The notes under the pieces are model-generated. The model did no database searches, was not told where the DNA came from, and worked only from the letters and a program-made list of their open reading frames with translations. 64,000 nt of DNA from Arenibacter aquaticus (lineage in GTDB: Bacteria; Bacteroidota; Bacteroidia; Flavobacteriales; Flavobacteriaceae), in the NCBI RefSeq assembly GCF_003957295.1, contig NZ_RQPJ01000001.1, positions 372,001-436,000 on the forward strand, written 5' to 3'. Shown here one piece after another: positions 26,148-36,500 of this stretch; position 1 is the stretch's first letter, and each line of letters begins with the position of its first letter. A program made the position numbers and the translations under genes.

Positions 26148-27881
26148 TTATTTCAGTAGCCACATTAGCGACCATTGATCATTCACGGGAGGCTGCAATC
26201 TACTAGTCGCCTCTGTTAGGTTATCTTCATTAAAGGGGTCGGACAGGATTTGTCTTTTAGGTATATCTTGACCATTAGCACCCTCAATAACATTCTTTTC
26301 CAATTCTGGCAAACCTGTCCTTCTCCAGTCGAACCAGGCTTCAGCTGTCAACCACCCTGCAATCCATTTTTGATGCATTATAGGTTCCATCTTATTTGCT
26401 GCATTGGTGTAAATTGATTCGGCATTGGCCATATAGGCAGCCTTATCAAAAGCAACCAAAGAATTGCTGTCTTCATCGTATATGGCGGAGCTGGCACCAT
26501 CAGCAATTTGCCATCGGTCAAAAGACTTTTCAATTCCACTAAGGTAGTAATCCATTGGATTGCCACCAATCCAACCCCGTTCACTTGCCTCCGCCAAAAT
26601 AAATTGAGTTTCGGCGGCACTCATAAATATAGTAGCCGACAATTCATTGGCATTTTCGGAATATATATTGGTCAAATAAGAGATATGAGGGTTGGATGAA
26701 TCCCCTAAATATATATCCGGATCCAAGGCGGAAATATCGGAGCGTACATCGGTAACCGTATTTCCCATGTTGTAATCATTAGGTGCGCTTAGGGCGACCC
26801 CAAGTCCAACGAACAAGGAAGTATTAACATCATTTGTCAAATCTGAATCGGCATTTCTAGTAGCAATATCCACTGTAGTGTAACGTCTTACCCGTCCATC
26901 AACAATATCCACATAGTCAGTGGAACTAGGGAAAATCTGAACATCTACCGGTCTTATCCAAGTAGTTAATCTTGGATCTTTTAATTCGATTAGATCCTTA
27001 ACAATGGTAGCAGAAGGTTTTCTACGATAGAATTCTGATCTAAAAGTATACGAAAGCGGTCCCCCAGGAAAGCTGTTGTCCGAAGCGGAACCTATCCATT
27101 TTACCGCAGCATTATCACTAACAGCGGTCATAATAGGGTTATCAGTAGGATTGTTGACTATAGACGCTATCTCCGCTGCCGGGTCCAGGCCCGAAAGTGT
27201 TTTTTGTGATAAACGCATACAATATCGCAAGCGTAGTGAATTGGCAAATTTACGCCACTTCTGACCATCTCCTTGAAAAACCACGTCTGCACTAGACGCA
27301 GCACCTATGGTACCTACACCCTTTAACATATCATTGGCCGTTGACAAATCAGATAATATGCCCAAGAAAACATCTTCCTGTGCATCGTATTTCGGTACAA
27401 AGGCATCACCCCTCTCCTCACCATTAATGGCTTCCGAGTATGGGATATCACCAAATGTTGAAGTCAAAAACCCATAGGTATACGACTTCATAATGAGGGA
27501 TACCGCCTGATAATACTTTTTTTCATCACCTTCCTTCTCCGTTTCCGCACGGTCATATATATATTGACTATTGGTTAGGATTGGGAAGAAACTATTAAAA
27601 TTTTTGGTATCCCAAACAAAATAAAAACTATAGAAGTCAACATTATCACGTTGAAGGTATTGGCTACCAGCACTTACCTCTCTTCCTTTGTAATTGGTAT
27701 TAGCATCATTTTTAGCTGTTGAGGTTAGGACATTGGTAAGAACGAAGCTAATATCTATCTTATTCTCCGGAAGGGTATTGGAGCTTATATTGGTCTCGTC
27801 CAGCGAATCACTACAAGAACACACGGCCAGCACACCCAATGAAAGGATGGACCATTTTAAAGTTTTATATATCTTTTTCAT
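26148..27881 (-). CDS. SusD/RagB-family outer-membrane lipoprotein (second copy)
   Basis: This 577-residue substrate-binding lipoprotein has a lipobox at about Cys21-Cys23 (AVCSCSDS). It is a clear paralogue of the protein encoded at 31768-33504: both contain YDRAE/FDRAEVEK-type helices, FYRRKPSATIV, a long shared middle with RPVDVQIFPSSTD, and end with WFDWRRTGLP and NDQWSLMWLL. It belongs to the RagB/SusD-like group often found with FecI/FecR control. It is the last gene of its operon, 12 bases after its susC partner. Confidence 0.92.
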   Translation of the reverse strand: MKKIYKTLKWSILSLGVLAVCSCSDSLDETNISSNTLPENKIDISFVLTNVLTSTAKNDANTNYKGREVSAGSQYLQRDNVDFYSFYFVWDTKNFNSFFPILTNSQYIYDRAETEKEGDEKKYYQAVSLIMKSYTYGFLTSTFGDIPYSEAINGEERGDAFVPKYDAQEDVFLGILSDLSTANDMLKGVGTIGAASSADVVFQGDGQKWRKFANSLRLRYCMRLSQKTLSGLDPAAEIASIVNNPTDNPIMTAVSDNAAVKWIGSASDNSFPGGPLSYTFRSEFYRRKPSATIVKDLIELKDPRLTTWIRPVDVQIFPSSTDYVDIVDGRVRRYTTVDIATRNADSDLTNDVNTSLFVGLGVALSAPNDYNMGNTVTDVRSDISALDPDIYLGDSSNPHISYLTNIYSENANELSATIFMSAAETQFILAEASERGWIGGNPMDYYLSGIEKSFDRWQIADGASSAIYDEDSNSLVAFDKAAYMANAESIYTNAANKMEPIMHQKWIAGWLTAEAWFDWRRTGLPELEKNVIEGANGQDIPKRQILSDPFNEDNLTEATSRLQPPVNDQWSLMWLLK

Positions 27882-27893
27882 TGTTTTCTCTAT

Positions 27894-30800
27894 TTAAAAT
27901 GTCAAATTAATTGTAAATCCTACGGGGGCCACCCATGGGAGGGCGTTCCATTTTTCTTTTCCTATATCGTAAGAACCCTTATTCTGATAATAAGCAAGTT
28001 CAGGATCTATACCAATATCAGCTGCATTCCACAACATGATATTCTTTGTGAAAATTGAAAATGAAACCCTTTGGGCCGAAATCTTAGAGGCAAATGAATT
28101 AGGCAAATCATAGGTAAGCGTAATATTCCTTAACTTAATAAAAGAGAGGTCATACATAAAGGAAGAGCCCACATCCCATAGGCCACCACCCGGTTCCACA
28201 ACTTTATAAGCATCGAACAACACAGTTCCAGGAGCACCAAAGTTTTCGGTATAGGTGCCATCACCATTATCTATTACTCCAGGCCAGAAAGATCCATTAT
28301 TAAATCCGTTGTACTCAAAACCACCAGTTTGTGCATCCCTACCCCCTATCCAAACGTTATCGGCTTGATATATTTCAGGGTTGGACTTTATTTCATTCGC
28401 AAGTGCAGTTCTATCTCCGTTAAAAGAATTGGAGCCCAAAACTCCACTATAGGTACCGGCATCACCTTGCCATTTATCAATCCAACCAGAACGTGCTGTT
28501 CGCTTCATGGTCTCGGAGTAGAAATTCCCCCCTTGCCTCCAATCTATATTGGCGGACAAGGTTAAATTCTTATACTTTACAGAAGTATTCATTCCCATGA
28601 TGAAGTCATTGGTGCTCTTACCCACCTTTGGCTTAAGTGCATCATCTTTTTGAAATGTGAGACCACCATTATTGTTTAATATGGGCCAGCCTTCGTATTC
28701 ACCTTCTTCCACCCTTAACACACTGGTAGAATATAGGTCGCCAATAATACCACCAACAAAGGTCTGCTGTTTTAAACTTCCCGCGTTACCTACACTAATC
28801 CTATCAATACCATCAACCAATTCCACCAATCTACTTTCCTGTTTGGTAAAATTGAACCCTAAATTCCATTCAAAATCAGCCATACGTACCGGCACCGTAT
28901 TCAAAGCCAATTCTATCCCAGTGTTTTGGACGTTGCCCGCATTAATTGTTGCGCTACTAAAACCGGACATAGGTGATGTTGTTACCCCAATAATTTGATT
29001 CCTATTTTGTGTCCTGTACCAAGTACCATCAAATACAACCCTATTGCCAAAGAAACCTAGATCGGCCCCAACTTCATAAGAAGTGGCTATTTCTGGCTTA
29101 AGCTCAGTGTTGGGCAAACTCCCAGGTACGGAATATTGAATGGTATTACCCCAAAATGTTTGATTCAATATTGGATTTATTGTATACGGATCGGTATCCT
29201 TTCCAACTTCTGCCCAACCGGTCCGCAATTTTACCAAGGAAACCCAACTGGGCATCTTGGTCATTTCCGAAACCAACATACTTAGGGAGGCCGAAGGATA
29301 GAAATAAGATCTATTTTCTTTTGGAAGGGTACTGGACCAATCGTTACGGGCCGTTAAATCCAGGTAAACCATTTCCTTGAAACTTAAGGATGCCAATCCG
29401 TACAGACTGTAAATTTCCTTTTCAAACACGCCCGAGTTATAACCCAGCCCTGGCCTAGCCACATTGGACAGGGTATATAGGCCTGGCAATGTAAGAACAT
29501 CACCTCCTCCATAAAGACTTGTATTTCTACTATTTAAATAGTTACCACCCACAGAAGGGTTGATTCTAAAATCACCTACTTTTTTATCATAAGAAATTAA
29601 GAAATCTATGTTGGCCTCCCTTTCATCCAGCTTGGTTTGTTCGTATGCCCCAAATGGTTTTACGGCAGAACTACCAAATCCGTCATAAGACCAAGGGTAA
29701 ATGGACTCAATCTTCTCGTTATTGGCGCTATAAGCTACACGACCCATGGCTGTTAACCCAGGTAAAATATCAATATCCAATCGCATATTTCCAAAGCCAC
29801 GGATCTGATCCAAGGTTCTGTCCCTTTCATAGGCAGAGAACCATGGGTTATTAGGAAGAGCCCCAGCTCTTCTTTGTTGCGCACCCTCTACTTCCCAATA
29901 ATCCTTAAGATCATTGATATTCACATGCGGCGGGTTGGCGAAAATATCCATATATATATCATCATTTCCGTTGTTCGTTAAGGGCAAATTATCCGATGAA
30001 GGTTTGGAAATAGTAATATTGGCAGTGAGTTTTACCTTGTCGGTTATCTTATAGCTAGTAGCCAACGAAAACCCAATTCTTTTCAACTCCATTCCAGGGG
30101 TAATTCCATCACTTTTCATGTGATTAATGGACAGGTTAAAACTACCTCGATCATAATTGCCACTTACACTGGCATCGGTCTGGGTGGATAGCCCTGTTTG
30201 AAAGAAATCCTGTAAACTATTATCATACATCACTAGAGGTTGGGGCTGCCCATCAGTATTCCATTGTACTACCTCAACACCTGCTCTTGGGCCATACCAA
30301 TACTGCCAAGACGATTCGTTAAACTGGCCCTTTTGACCAGTGGTGAAATCATTTTGTAAATCAAAATAATTATAGGGTACGCTCAGCGTTGTGCTCTGTG
30401 TGAATGAGACCCCGATTCCTTTTTTAGCGCCCTCACCAGAATTAGTAGTAATAAGAATTACCCCGTTACCGGCCCTTGAACCATAAAGGGCAGCAGCACT
30501 TGCTCCTTTTAGAACCGAAATACTGGCTACATCCAATGAGCTTATATCGCGCATCGCGGCCGTATTACCAACAGGAGAACCGTCAATAACAAGCAGGGGC
30601 TCGTTGTTACTGGTCAAAGAAGTCTGACCTCTAATAATCACATTCATTTCAGCATTAATATCACCCCCCATTTCGTTTATTTGCACGCCCGACATTTTAC
30701 CGGAAAGTCCACTCAACACATTGGTATTGGGCTGTTGATTCAATGCTTCGGCTTCCACTACCGCTACGGCATATCCCAAAGCCTTTTTTTCCCGTTTCAT

Positions 30801-31262
30801 ACCCAAGGCCGTAACCACGACCTCGTCCATTTTTTCAGCGGCATAATCCAATAGCACCTCTATGGAAGTTTGATTGCCTACAACCACTTCCTTGGTTTCC
30901 ATACCAATGTAGGAAACAACAAGAACGGCCTGTGCATTAGGAACACTAATAGTGAAATTTCCGTCAAAATCGGAAACAACCCCTTTGGAGGTTCCTTTTA
31001 AAACGATGTTTGCTCCAGGTAATACCTCACCATCAACATCTTTTACAGTACCGGATATTTCAATTTGTTGTGCAGCAATATCGAATTCTTCCAATTCGTT
31101 ACTAATAATATCTGTACCAAAAAGTGTGGGCTCGGCAGCTTCATGAACGTGTGCACTAACATTTAATAGGGCACAGTATAACAGCGAGATAGTCAGTGTG
31201 ATTTTTAAATTGTTGATAGGAAGGCAGGACCGCCTACTCCTAACGTTAAAAAGGGTTTTCAT
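27894..31262 (-). CDS. SusC/RagA-family TonB-dependent transporter lacking an STN domain
   Basis: This 1122-residue outer-membrane importer pairs with the SusD at 26148. After an N-terminal segment with RSRRSCLP and a signal-like hydrophobic stretch (about 19-37) it goes within about 30 residues into the carboxypeptidase-like domain (ISGTVKDVDGEVLPGANIV, KGVVSDFDGNFTI), then the plug (VTALGMKREKKALGYAV) and barrel. Its paralogue at 33517-37086 has about 80 extra residues at this place forming an STN domain; here they are replaced by a short acidic linker (ISNELEEFD). Without STN it should not signal to FecR, so it is probably a passive member of the regulon. Confidence 0.93.
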   Translation of the reverse strand: MKTLFNVRSRRSCLPINNLKITLTISLLYCALLNVSAHVHEAAEPTLFGTDIISNELEEFDIAAQQIEISGTVKDVDGEVLPGANIVLKGTSKGVVSDFDGNFTISVPNAQAVLVVSYIGMETKEVVVGNQTSIEVLLDYAAEKMDEVVVTALGMKREKKALGYAVAVVEAEALNQQPNTNVLSGLSGKMSGVQINEMGGDINAEMNVIIRGQTSLTSNNEPLLVIDGSPVGNTAAMRDISSLDVASISVLKGASAAALYGSRAGNGVILITTNSGEGAKKGIGVSFTQSTTLSVPYNYFDLQNDFTTGQKGQFNESSWQYWYGPRAGVEVVQWNTDGQPQPLVMYDNSLQDFFQTGLSTQTDASVSGNYDRGSFNLSINHMKSDGITPGMELKRIGFSLATSYKITDKVKLTANITISKPSSDNLPLTNNGNDDIYMDIFANPPHVNINDLKDYWEVEGAQQRRAGALPNNPWFSAYERDRTLDQIRGFGNMRLDIDILPGLTAMGRVAYSANNEKIESIYPWSYDGFGSSAVKPFGAYEQTKLDEREANIDFLISYDKKVGDFRINPSVGGNYLNSRNTSLYGGGDVLTLPGLYTLSNVARPGLGYNSGVFEKEIYSLYGLASLSFKEMVYLDLTARNDWSSTLPKENRSYFYPSASLSMLVSEMTKMPSWVSLVKLRTGWAEVGKDTDPYTINPILNQTFWGNTIQYSVPGSLPNTELKPEIATSYEVGADLGFFGNRVVFDGTWYRTQNRNQIIGVTTSPMSGFSSATINAGNVQNTGIELALNTVPVRMADFEWNLGFNFTKQESRLVELVDGIDRISVGNAGSLKQQTFVGGIIGDLYSTSVLRVEEGEYEGWPILNNNGGLTFQKDDALKPKVGKSTNDFIMGMNTSVKYKNLTLSANIDWRQGGNFYSETMKRTARSGWIDKWQGDAGTYSGVLGSNSFNGDRTALANEIKSNPEIYQADNVWIGGRDAQTGGFEYNGFNNGSFWPGVIDNGDGTYTENFGAPGTVLFDAYKVVEPGGGLWDVGSSFMYDLSFIKLRNITLTYDLPNSFASKISAQRVSFSIFTKNIMLWNAADIGIDPELAYYQNKGSYDIGKEKWNALPWVAPVGFTINLTF

Positions 31263-31304
31263 AATTTAGAATTGATTATTTGATGGGTATTTAGTTACTC
31301 TTAA

Positions 31305-31330
31305 TTGAAAAGTGTTCGCGCATTTTCCAA
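31305..31330. promoter_or_regulatory. Weaker copy of the susC leader hairpin
   Basis: TTGAAAAGTG and CATTTTCCAA pair around the loop TTCGCG with one mismatch and one wobble. The loop is identical to that at 37148-37153, while the stem differs. Here the following bases (TTGTTAT) are a poor T run, so terminator strength on the + strand is doubtful. It lies 43-68 bases before the susC start. Confidence 0.5.
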
Positions 31331-31523
31331 TTGTTATAATGTGTTGCTGTTCATTTGGTTTATTTCATATGTTTTTCAGTTTATAGTTTTAGTAGCATGT
31401 AATTTTAAGCACTCGGGTAGGCTGTTGTTCCTTCTGTTGCAATAACCATGTAATGGATTACACATGATTAGCTTCACAGGCCTAAATTTCCCGCTATAAT
31501 ATTAAGTCTTTAACCTTATACAG

Positions 31524-31604
31524 GCTTTATCGATTAAGCATCTTTAGATTACTATAATGTTAAGAATAAACGCTATACAACCCAATCGCTTTATCGATTA
31601 AGCA
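31524..31604. promoter_or_regulatory. Two copies of a LacI-type operator-like palindrome
   Basis: GCTTTATCGATTAAGCA occurs at 31524-31540 and again, unchanged, at 31588-31604, 64 bases apart. Each is nearly self-complementary (GCTT, centre ATCGAT, AAGC) with the central CG typical of LacI-family operators. They lie 260-340 bases before the downstream susC start. No LacI-family gene is in the window. Confidence 0.45.
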
Positions 31605-31696
31605 ATTATAGTAATAAAATTTTAATTTTTTAAACAATAGACCCTAAAATAATTAATGTATCCCTAAACATTTAGCTTTCTTATTTGTTTTTCCGT

Positions 31697-31738
31697 AAAA
31701 ACAAACCAGGCCAGGATACAAAACGTATCCAAGCCCGG
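31697..31738 (-). terminator. Intrinsic terminator after the upstream susD
   Basis: A core stem GGATAC/GTATCC (31714-31719, 31725-31730), extended by CC and GGC pairs across a small internal loop, is followed on the minus strand by a T-rich run (TTTGTTTTTA). It lies about 30 bases after the susD stop. Confidence 0.7.
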
Positions 31739-31767
31739 CCCAACCAATTAATATAAATAAAACTACC

Positions 31768-33504
31768 TTACTGTAGCAACCACATTTTAGACCACTGATC
31801 GTTTTCAGCAGGCTGCAATTTACCTATGGCCTGCAACATATTCTCTTCATTATAAGGATCATCATAATAAAACCTAACAGGTATTTCTTGTCCCTTGGTC
31901 CCTGCTATAACGTTGACCCTTAAATTTGGAAGGCCTGTTCTACGCCAATCAAACCATGATTCTGGAGTAAGCCATTGGGAAATCCATTTTTGGTGCATAA
32001 TAGGCTCCAATTTATCTGTGGCATCATTAAAGATCTGTTCTGCCTGCGCCATATATAACCCTTCATCATAAGGAATAAGGATGTTATTTTCCTTATCATA
32101 CACCGCAGAGGGATCCCCGTCCGTAATTCCATACTGTCCCATTGACAATAGAATGCCGCTATTATAATAATCCAATGCGCTATTGGATATCCACCCTCTC
32201 ACACTTGCCTCGGCCAAAATAAATTGTACCTCGGCAGCATTCATCAGCACTGCCTTAACCAATGGGTTGGCATCCTCGGCATACATTTCAGTTAGATACG
32301 AAGCATGGGGGTTGGATGCTGCAGCGAGATAAACACTTTCATCTAGAGACGCAATTACCTCATTGGCATTGATACCATCTGCAAATTTGTGAAATTGGTT
32401 AGGATCCGTCAAGGCAACTGGCAAACCAACAAAAAGGGAGGTATTCACATCGTTCTCCTTATTCCCATCATTATTTATTGCGTCTACATCTACAGTGGTA
32501 TATCGTTTTAAGACGCCATCTTCCTGTACAATTTCATCGGTGGTTCCCTCAAAAATTTGAACATCTACCGGTCGCACCCAACTCGTTAATCTTGGATCGT
32601 CCAAGGCCGTTAAATCATCCACAATAGTAGCTGATGGTTTTCTACGATAAAATTCAGAGCGGTTACTACTTCTTAAGGGGCCTCCGTACCAACTGTTGTC
32701 GCTATTGGTCCCAACAAATCCGATGGCCGCATTATCGTCATTGTCTTCTAAAATAGGATACTCTGCACTATTTCCTACTATAGCTGAAATTTCCGCGGCT
32801 GGATCAATATCCAACCCTCCCTTTTCTGATAAACGCATATAATACCTAAGGCGTAAGGAGTTGGCCAGTTTACGCCACTTTAAGGCATCTCCGTGATATA
32901 TAAGGTCAGCATCTGCAACTTCTTGTATGACCCCAGCTCCTGTAAGAAGGGTATTTGCTTGTGCCAAATTGTTTAGTATTCCCTTAAAAATAGTCAGCTG
33001 ATCATCATATACAGGTTTAAAGAATTCGTCCCCCCCATTTTCTGCTTGTAGGGCATTCGTATAAGGCAAATCACCAAAAAGAGACGTTAACATCCCATAC
33101 CAATAAGATTTCATGATAAGGGCCACCCCCTGATAGTAGTCTTTTACCACACCTGTTTTTTCCACCTCTGCCCTATCGAAGATGTATTTACTATCCTTCA
33201 ATGGCTCGTAATAGCTTGCATAACTGGAAGCCTGCCAGTTAAAATTAAATCGGTCGTAACTTGTAAAATCACGTTGCAAGTATTGGGTGGCAGCACTAAT
33301 CTCTGACGCACTCATATTAAGTTCAGAAGTCATGGTTGCCGATTGGGACAAAATACCTGTAAGTACAAATTTTATATCTATCTCTGTATCCGGCAAACTA
33401 TTGGGGCTTACATTTATTTCCTCCAAAGATTCAGTGCAGGATGTAGCAAAAAGTACCACCATGGGCAGTAACAGTGCAATTATATTATTCTTAATTCTAG
33501 TCAT
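31768..33504 (-). CDS. SusD/RagB-family outer-membrane lipoprotein (first copy)
   Basis: This 578-residue lipoprotein, with acylated Cys23 in FATSCTES, is the partner of the STN-containing SusC 12 bases upstream. It matches the SusD at 26148-27881 along its whole length, including the pattern Q-Y-L-Q-R-D near residue 70, FYRRKPSATIVDDL, WVRPVDVQIFEGTTDE and the C-terminal MHQKWISQWLTPESWFDWRR. The two pairs therefore arose by duplication of a susC-susD unit, and each should bind related substrates. Confidence 0.92.
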   Translation of the reverse strand: MTRIKNNIIALLLPMVVLFATSCTESLEEINVSPNSLPDTEIDIKFVLTGILSQSATMTSELNMSASEISAATQYLQRDFTSYDRFNFNWQASSYASYYEPLKDSKYIFDRAEVEKTGVVKDYYQGVALIMKSYWYGMLTSLFGDLPYTNALQAENGGDEFFKPVYDDQLTIFKGILNNLAQANTLLTGAGVIQEVADADLIYHGDALKWRKLANSLRLRYYMRLSEKGGLDIDPAAEISAIVGNSAEYPILEDNDDNAAIGFVGTNSDNSWYGGPLRSSNRSEFYRRKPSATIVDDLTALDDPRLTSWVRPVDVQIFEGTTDEIVQEDGVLKRYTTVDVDAINNDGNKENDVNTSLFVGLPVALTDPNQFHKFADGINANEVIASLDESVYLAAASNPHASYLTEMYAEDANPLVKAVLMNAAEVQFILAEASVRGWISNSALDYYNSGILLSMGQYGITDGDPSAVYDKENNILIPYDEGLYMAQAEQIFNDATDKLEPIMHQKWISQWLTPESWFDWRRTGLPNLRVNVIAGTKGQEIPVRFYYDDPYNEENMLQAIGKLQPAENDQWSKMWLLQ

Positions 33505-33516
33505 CTTTATTATTTT

Positions 33517-36500
33517 TTAGAAACTCATGTTTAGTCTAAGGCCTACTGGAGCGGTCCATGGGGCCACGTTCCATTCTTCAAAACCTTGGGCGCCTTGATC
33601 ATAGGCTAGTTCTGGGTCTATTCCGATTCCTGCTTTGGTCCAAAGCATAATGTTTTTGGCATAAACGGAAATAGCCACATTATCGGCTGAAATAAACTTG
33701 GCCCATTTGGCAGGTAGGGCATAGGTCATGGTAACGTCCCTTAACTTTACAAAGGAAGCGTCGTACAAGAATGCATAACCAGTTCTCCAGAAACTACCAC
33801 TAGACTCTACTACCCTATAGGCATCAAATAATATAGTGCCTTCATCCCCAAAGTTTTCGGTATAGGTGCCATCGCCATTGTCTATTACACCTGGAAAGAA
33901 AGCTCCGTTGTAATTCCCGTTAAATTCAAATCCACCTAATTCCTGATTTCTTCCTCCAACCCAGACATCATTGTCACGGTATATAGGGTTATTTTTAATT
34001 TCATTGGCCAATGCTGCCCTATCCCCAAAAGAATTAGCGTCCAAGATTCCAGAATAGGTACTGGAGCTGACCCCATTTTGCCAGTCCTCAATTTTTCCGG
34101 AACGAGCCATTCTCTTCATGGATTCTGAGTAGAAATCACCACCTTGTCTCCAATCGAAACTAGCAGAGAGGGTGAAGTTTTTATACCTAATGGAAGTGTT
34201 CATCCCCACAGCGAAATCGTTGTTAAAATTCCCCATCTTAACTTGGTTTTCCCGAGTTCTATCAACTTCCCATCTACCATTGGAATCCAATATGTTCCAT
34301 CCCGCATACTCACCTTCCTCTACCTTTTTTATATAAGGGGAATACATGTCTCCAATGATGCCACCTACTTTTGTATGGGCACCACCATCTGTACCTCCTC
34401 CAAACCTAACAAGATCAATACCGTCTACCAATTCCACCAATTTACTTTCCTGTGTGGTGAAATTAAAGTTCATGTTCCATTCAAAATCTTCCGTTCTAAC
34501 AGGAACCATATTCAATCCAAATTCTACTCCGTAATTTTCTACATTTCCAGCATTAATGGTGGTACTGGTATACCCCGTAAGGGGAGAGACATTCACATTT
34601 AAAATTTGGTTTTTGTTTTGGGTCTTGTAATAGGTTGCCTCCAGCCCCAATCTACCTTTAAAAAAGCCTAAATCAGCACCTACCTCATAAGAAGTAGCTA
34701 TTTCCGGTTTTAGCTTGGTATTTGGCATACTGCTTGGAAGCGAATAGGTAAAATCATCTCCCCAAAATCCCTGGGTCAAAGTTGGGTGTATTAAATAAGG
34801 TTCCGTATCCTTTCCTACCTGAGCCCATCCAGAACGGATTTTAAGTAATGAAACCCAAGATGGCATTTCTAGCATTTCAGAAACCAGAACACTTCCCGAA
34901 GCGGAGGGGTAAAAGTAAGAACTGTTCTCCTTAGGAAGGGTACTGGACCAATCGTTACGAGCCGTTAAATCCAGGAAAAGCATATTTTTATAACTCAAAG
35001 TAGCCAATCCATAAACACTATATACCGCCTTTTTAAAAGTTCCACTACTGTATTCCAAACCTCCTCTGCTTACATTGGATAGTGTAAACAGGCCAGGGAG
35101 CACTAAATTGTCACCACCGGAATTATAGGTGTTTACCTCACTGTTCAATATATTTCCACCTACAGAAGGAGTTATTCTGAAATCCCCAATTTTTTTATCA
35201 TAGGCAAACAAAACATCCACATTGGTTTCCTTAGAATTACTAAGATCTAGGTTATACGCCCCTGTTGGTTTGGTGGTGCCACCACCAAATCCTTGAAAAG
35301 ACCATGGTTTTAGCGTTTCCTGTTTATTGTAATTACCACTATAGGCCACACGGGCCATAGCATTAAAATTTGAGGTAATTTCCCAGTCCAGCTTAATATT
35401 TCCAAATCCACTTAGTTTGTCAAATTTGTTTTTCCGTTCATTGGCGGAGAACCAAGGGTTGTTGTAACCTTCCGTAACCTTTCGCTGTTCAACGTTTGGT
35501 GTTTCCCAATAGTCTCCCTTTAGGTCATTGATATTTATATGTGGCGCAATATTGAACAGATCAAAATATTGATTGTCCCCACTTAGATATCGAACTGGAT
35601 TATTATCTGAATTGGGGTTGGAAATATCAATGTTAGTAGAAACGGTTACATTATCCGTTAATCTATACGCCGTATTCAGTCGGACCCCAAGCTTTTGAAG
35701 TTCGGTTCCAGGGGAGTAGCCTTCCCCCTTTAAATGGGATATTGCCAATCTAAAGTTACCCTTGTCATAATTCCCACTTATACTGGCATCATTTATAGTG
35801 GTCACACCTGTTCTAAAGTATTCTTTTTGGGGGTCATCATAAAACTTTAATGGTACTGCCTCACCATTGCTATTCCATTGTATTGCAGAGCCTCCCTCTT
35901 CAGGACCGTACCAGTGCTGCCATGTGGCCTCATCAAAAATACCTCTTTGCCCGTTGGTAAATCTATCTTGAGTTTCAAAATATTTATAGGGCGTATTTAA
36001 AGTGATTGTAGAGGAGACTGACACACCAATCCCTTTTTTAAGACCCTCTCCAGATTTAGTAGTTACTAGGATTACACCGTTACCTGCTCTGGATCCGTAT
36101 AGGGCAGCTGCACTTGCTCCTTTAAGTATAGATACGCTGGCAATGTTCATAGCGCTTATATTACCCAAAACAGCAGTACTCCCAACAGGTGAACCATCTA
36201 CAACAACCAAAGGCTCATCATTTCCAGACAAAGAAGTCCTACCCCTTATATACACATAGGTTTCTGCATTTAAGTCGTTTCCGGCCCTTCTAATATCCAA
36301 ACCAGAAACCCTACTACTTAACCCCCCCAAGGCATTTTCTTGGGGCACCAAGTTCATTTCCTCGCCATCAACTTCTCCTACAGCGTATCCCAAGGCTCTT
36401 TTTTCCCGCTTCATTCCCAAAGCCGTAACCACTACTTCGTCCATTTTTTGCGCAGAAGGGTTCATCACAACATCTAGATTAGTGTTGTTCCCCACAACAA

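Larger units (their letters stand above)
31263..31767. other. Leader and regulatory region between the two susCD pairs
   Basis: This 505-base gap separates the upstream susD from the downstream susC. From left to right it holds a leader element shared with the other susC (31305-31330), a GTAATGGATTAC palindrome (31450-31461), two copies of a LacI-type palindrome (31524-31540, 31588-31604) and the terminator of the upstream pair (31697-31738). The terminator implies that the second pair has its own promoter. No gene is seen. Confidence 0.55.

Noticed and set aside
31314..31318. The GAAC of the shared leader element as an ECF sigma -35 site.
   Set aside because: The distance to common downstream blocks differs between the two leaders, and the terminator geometry explains the conservation better.
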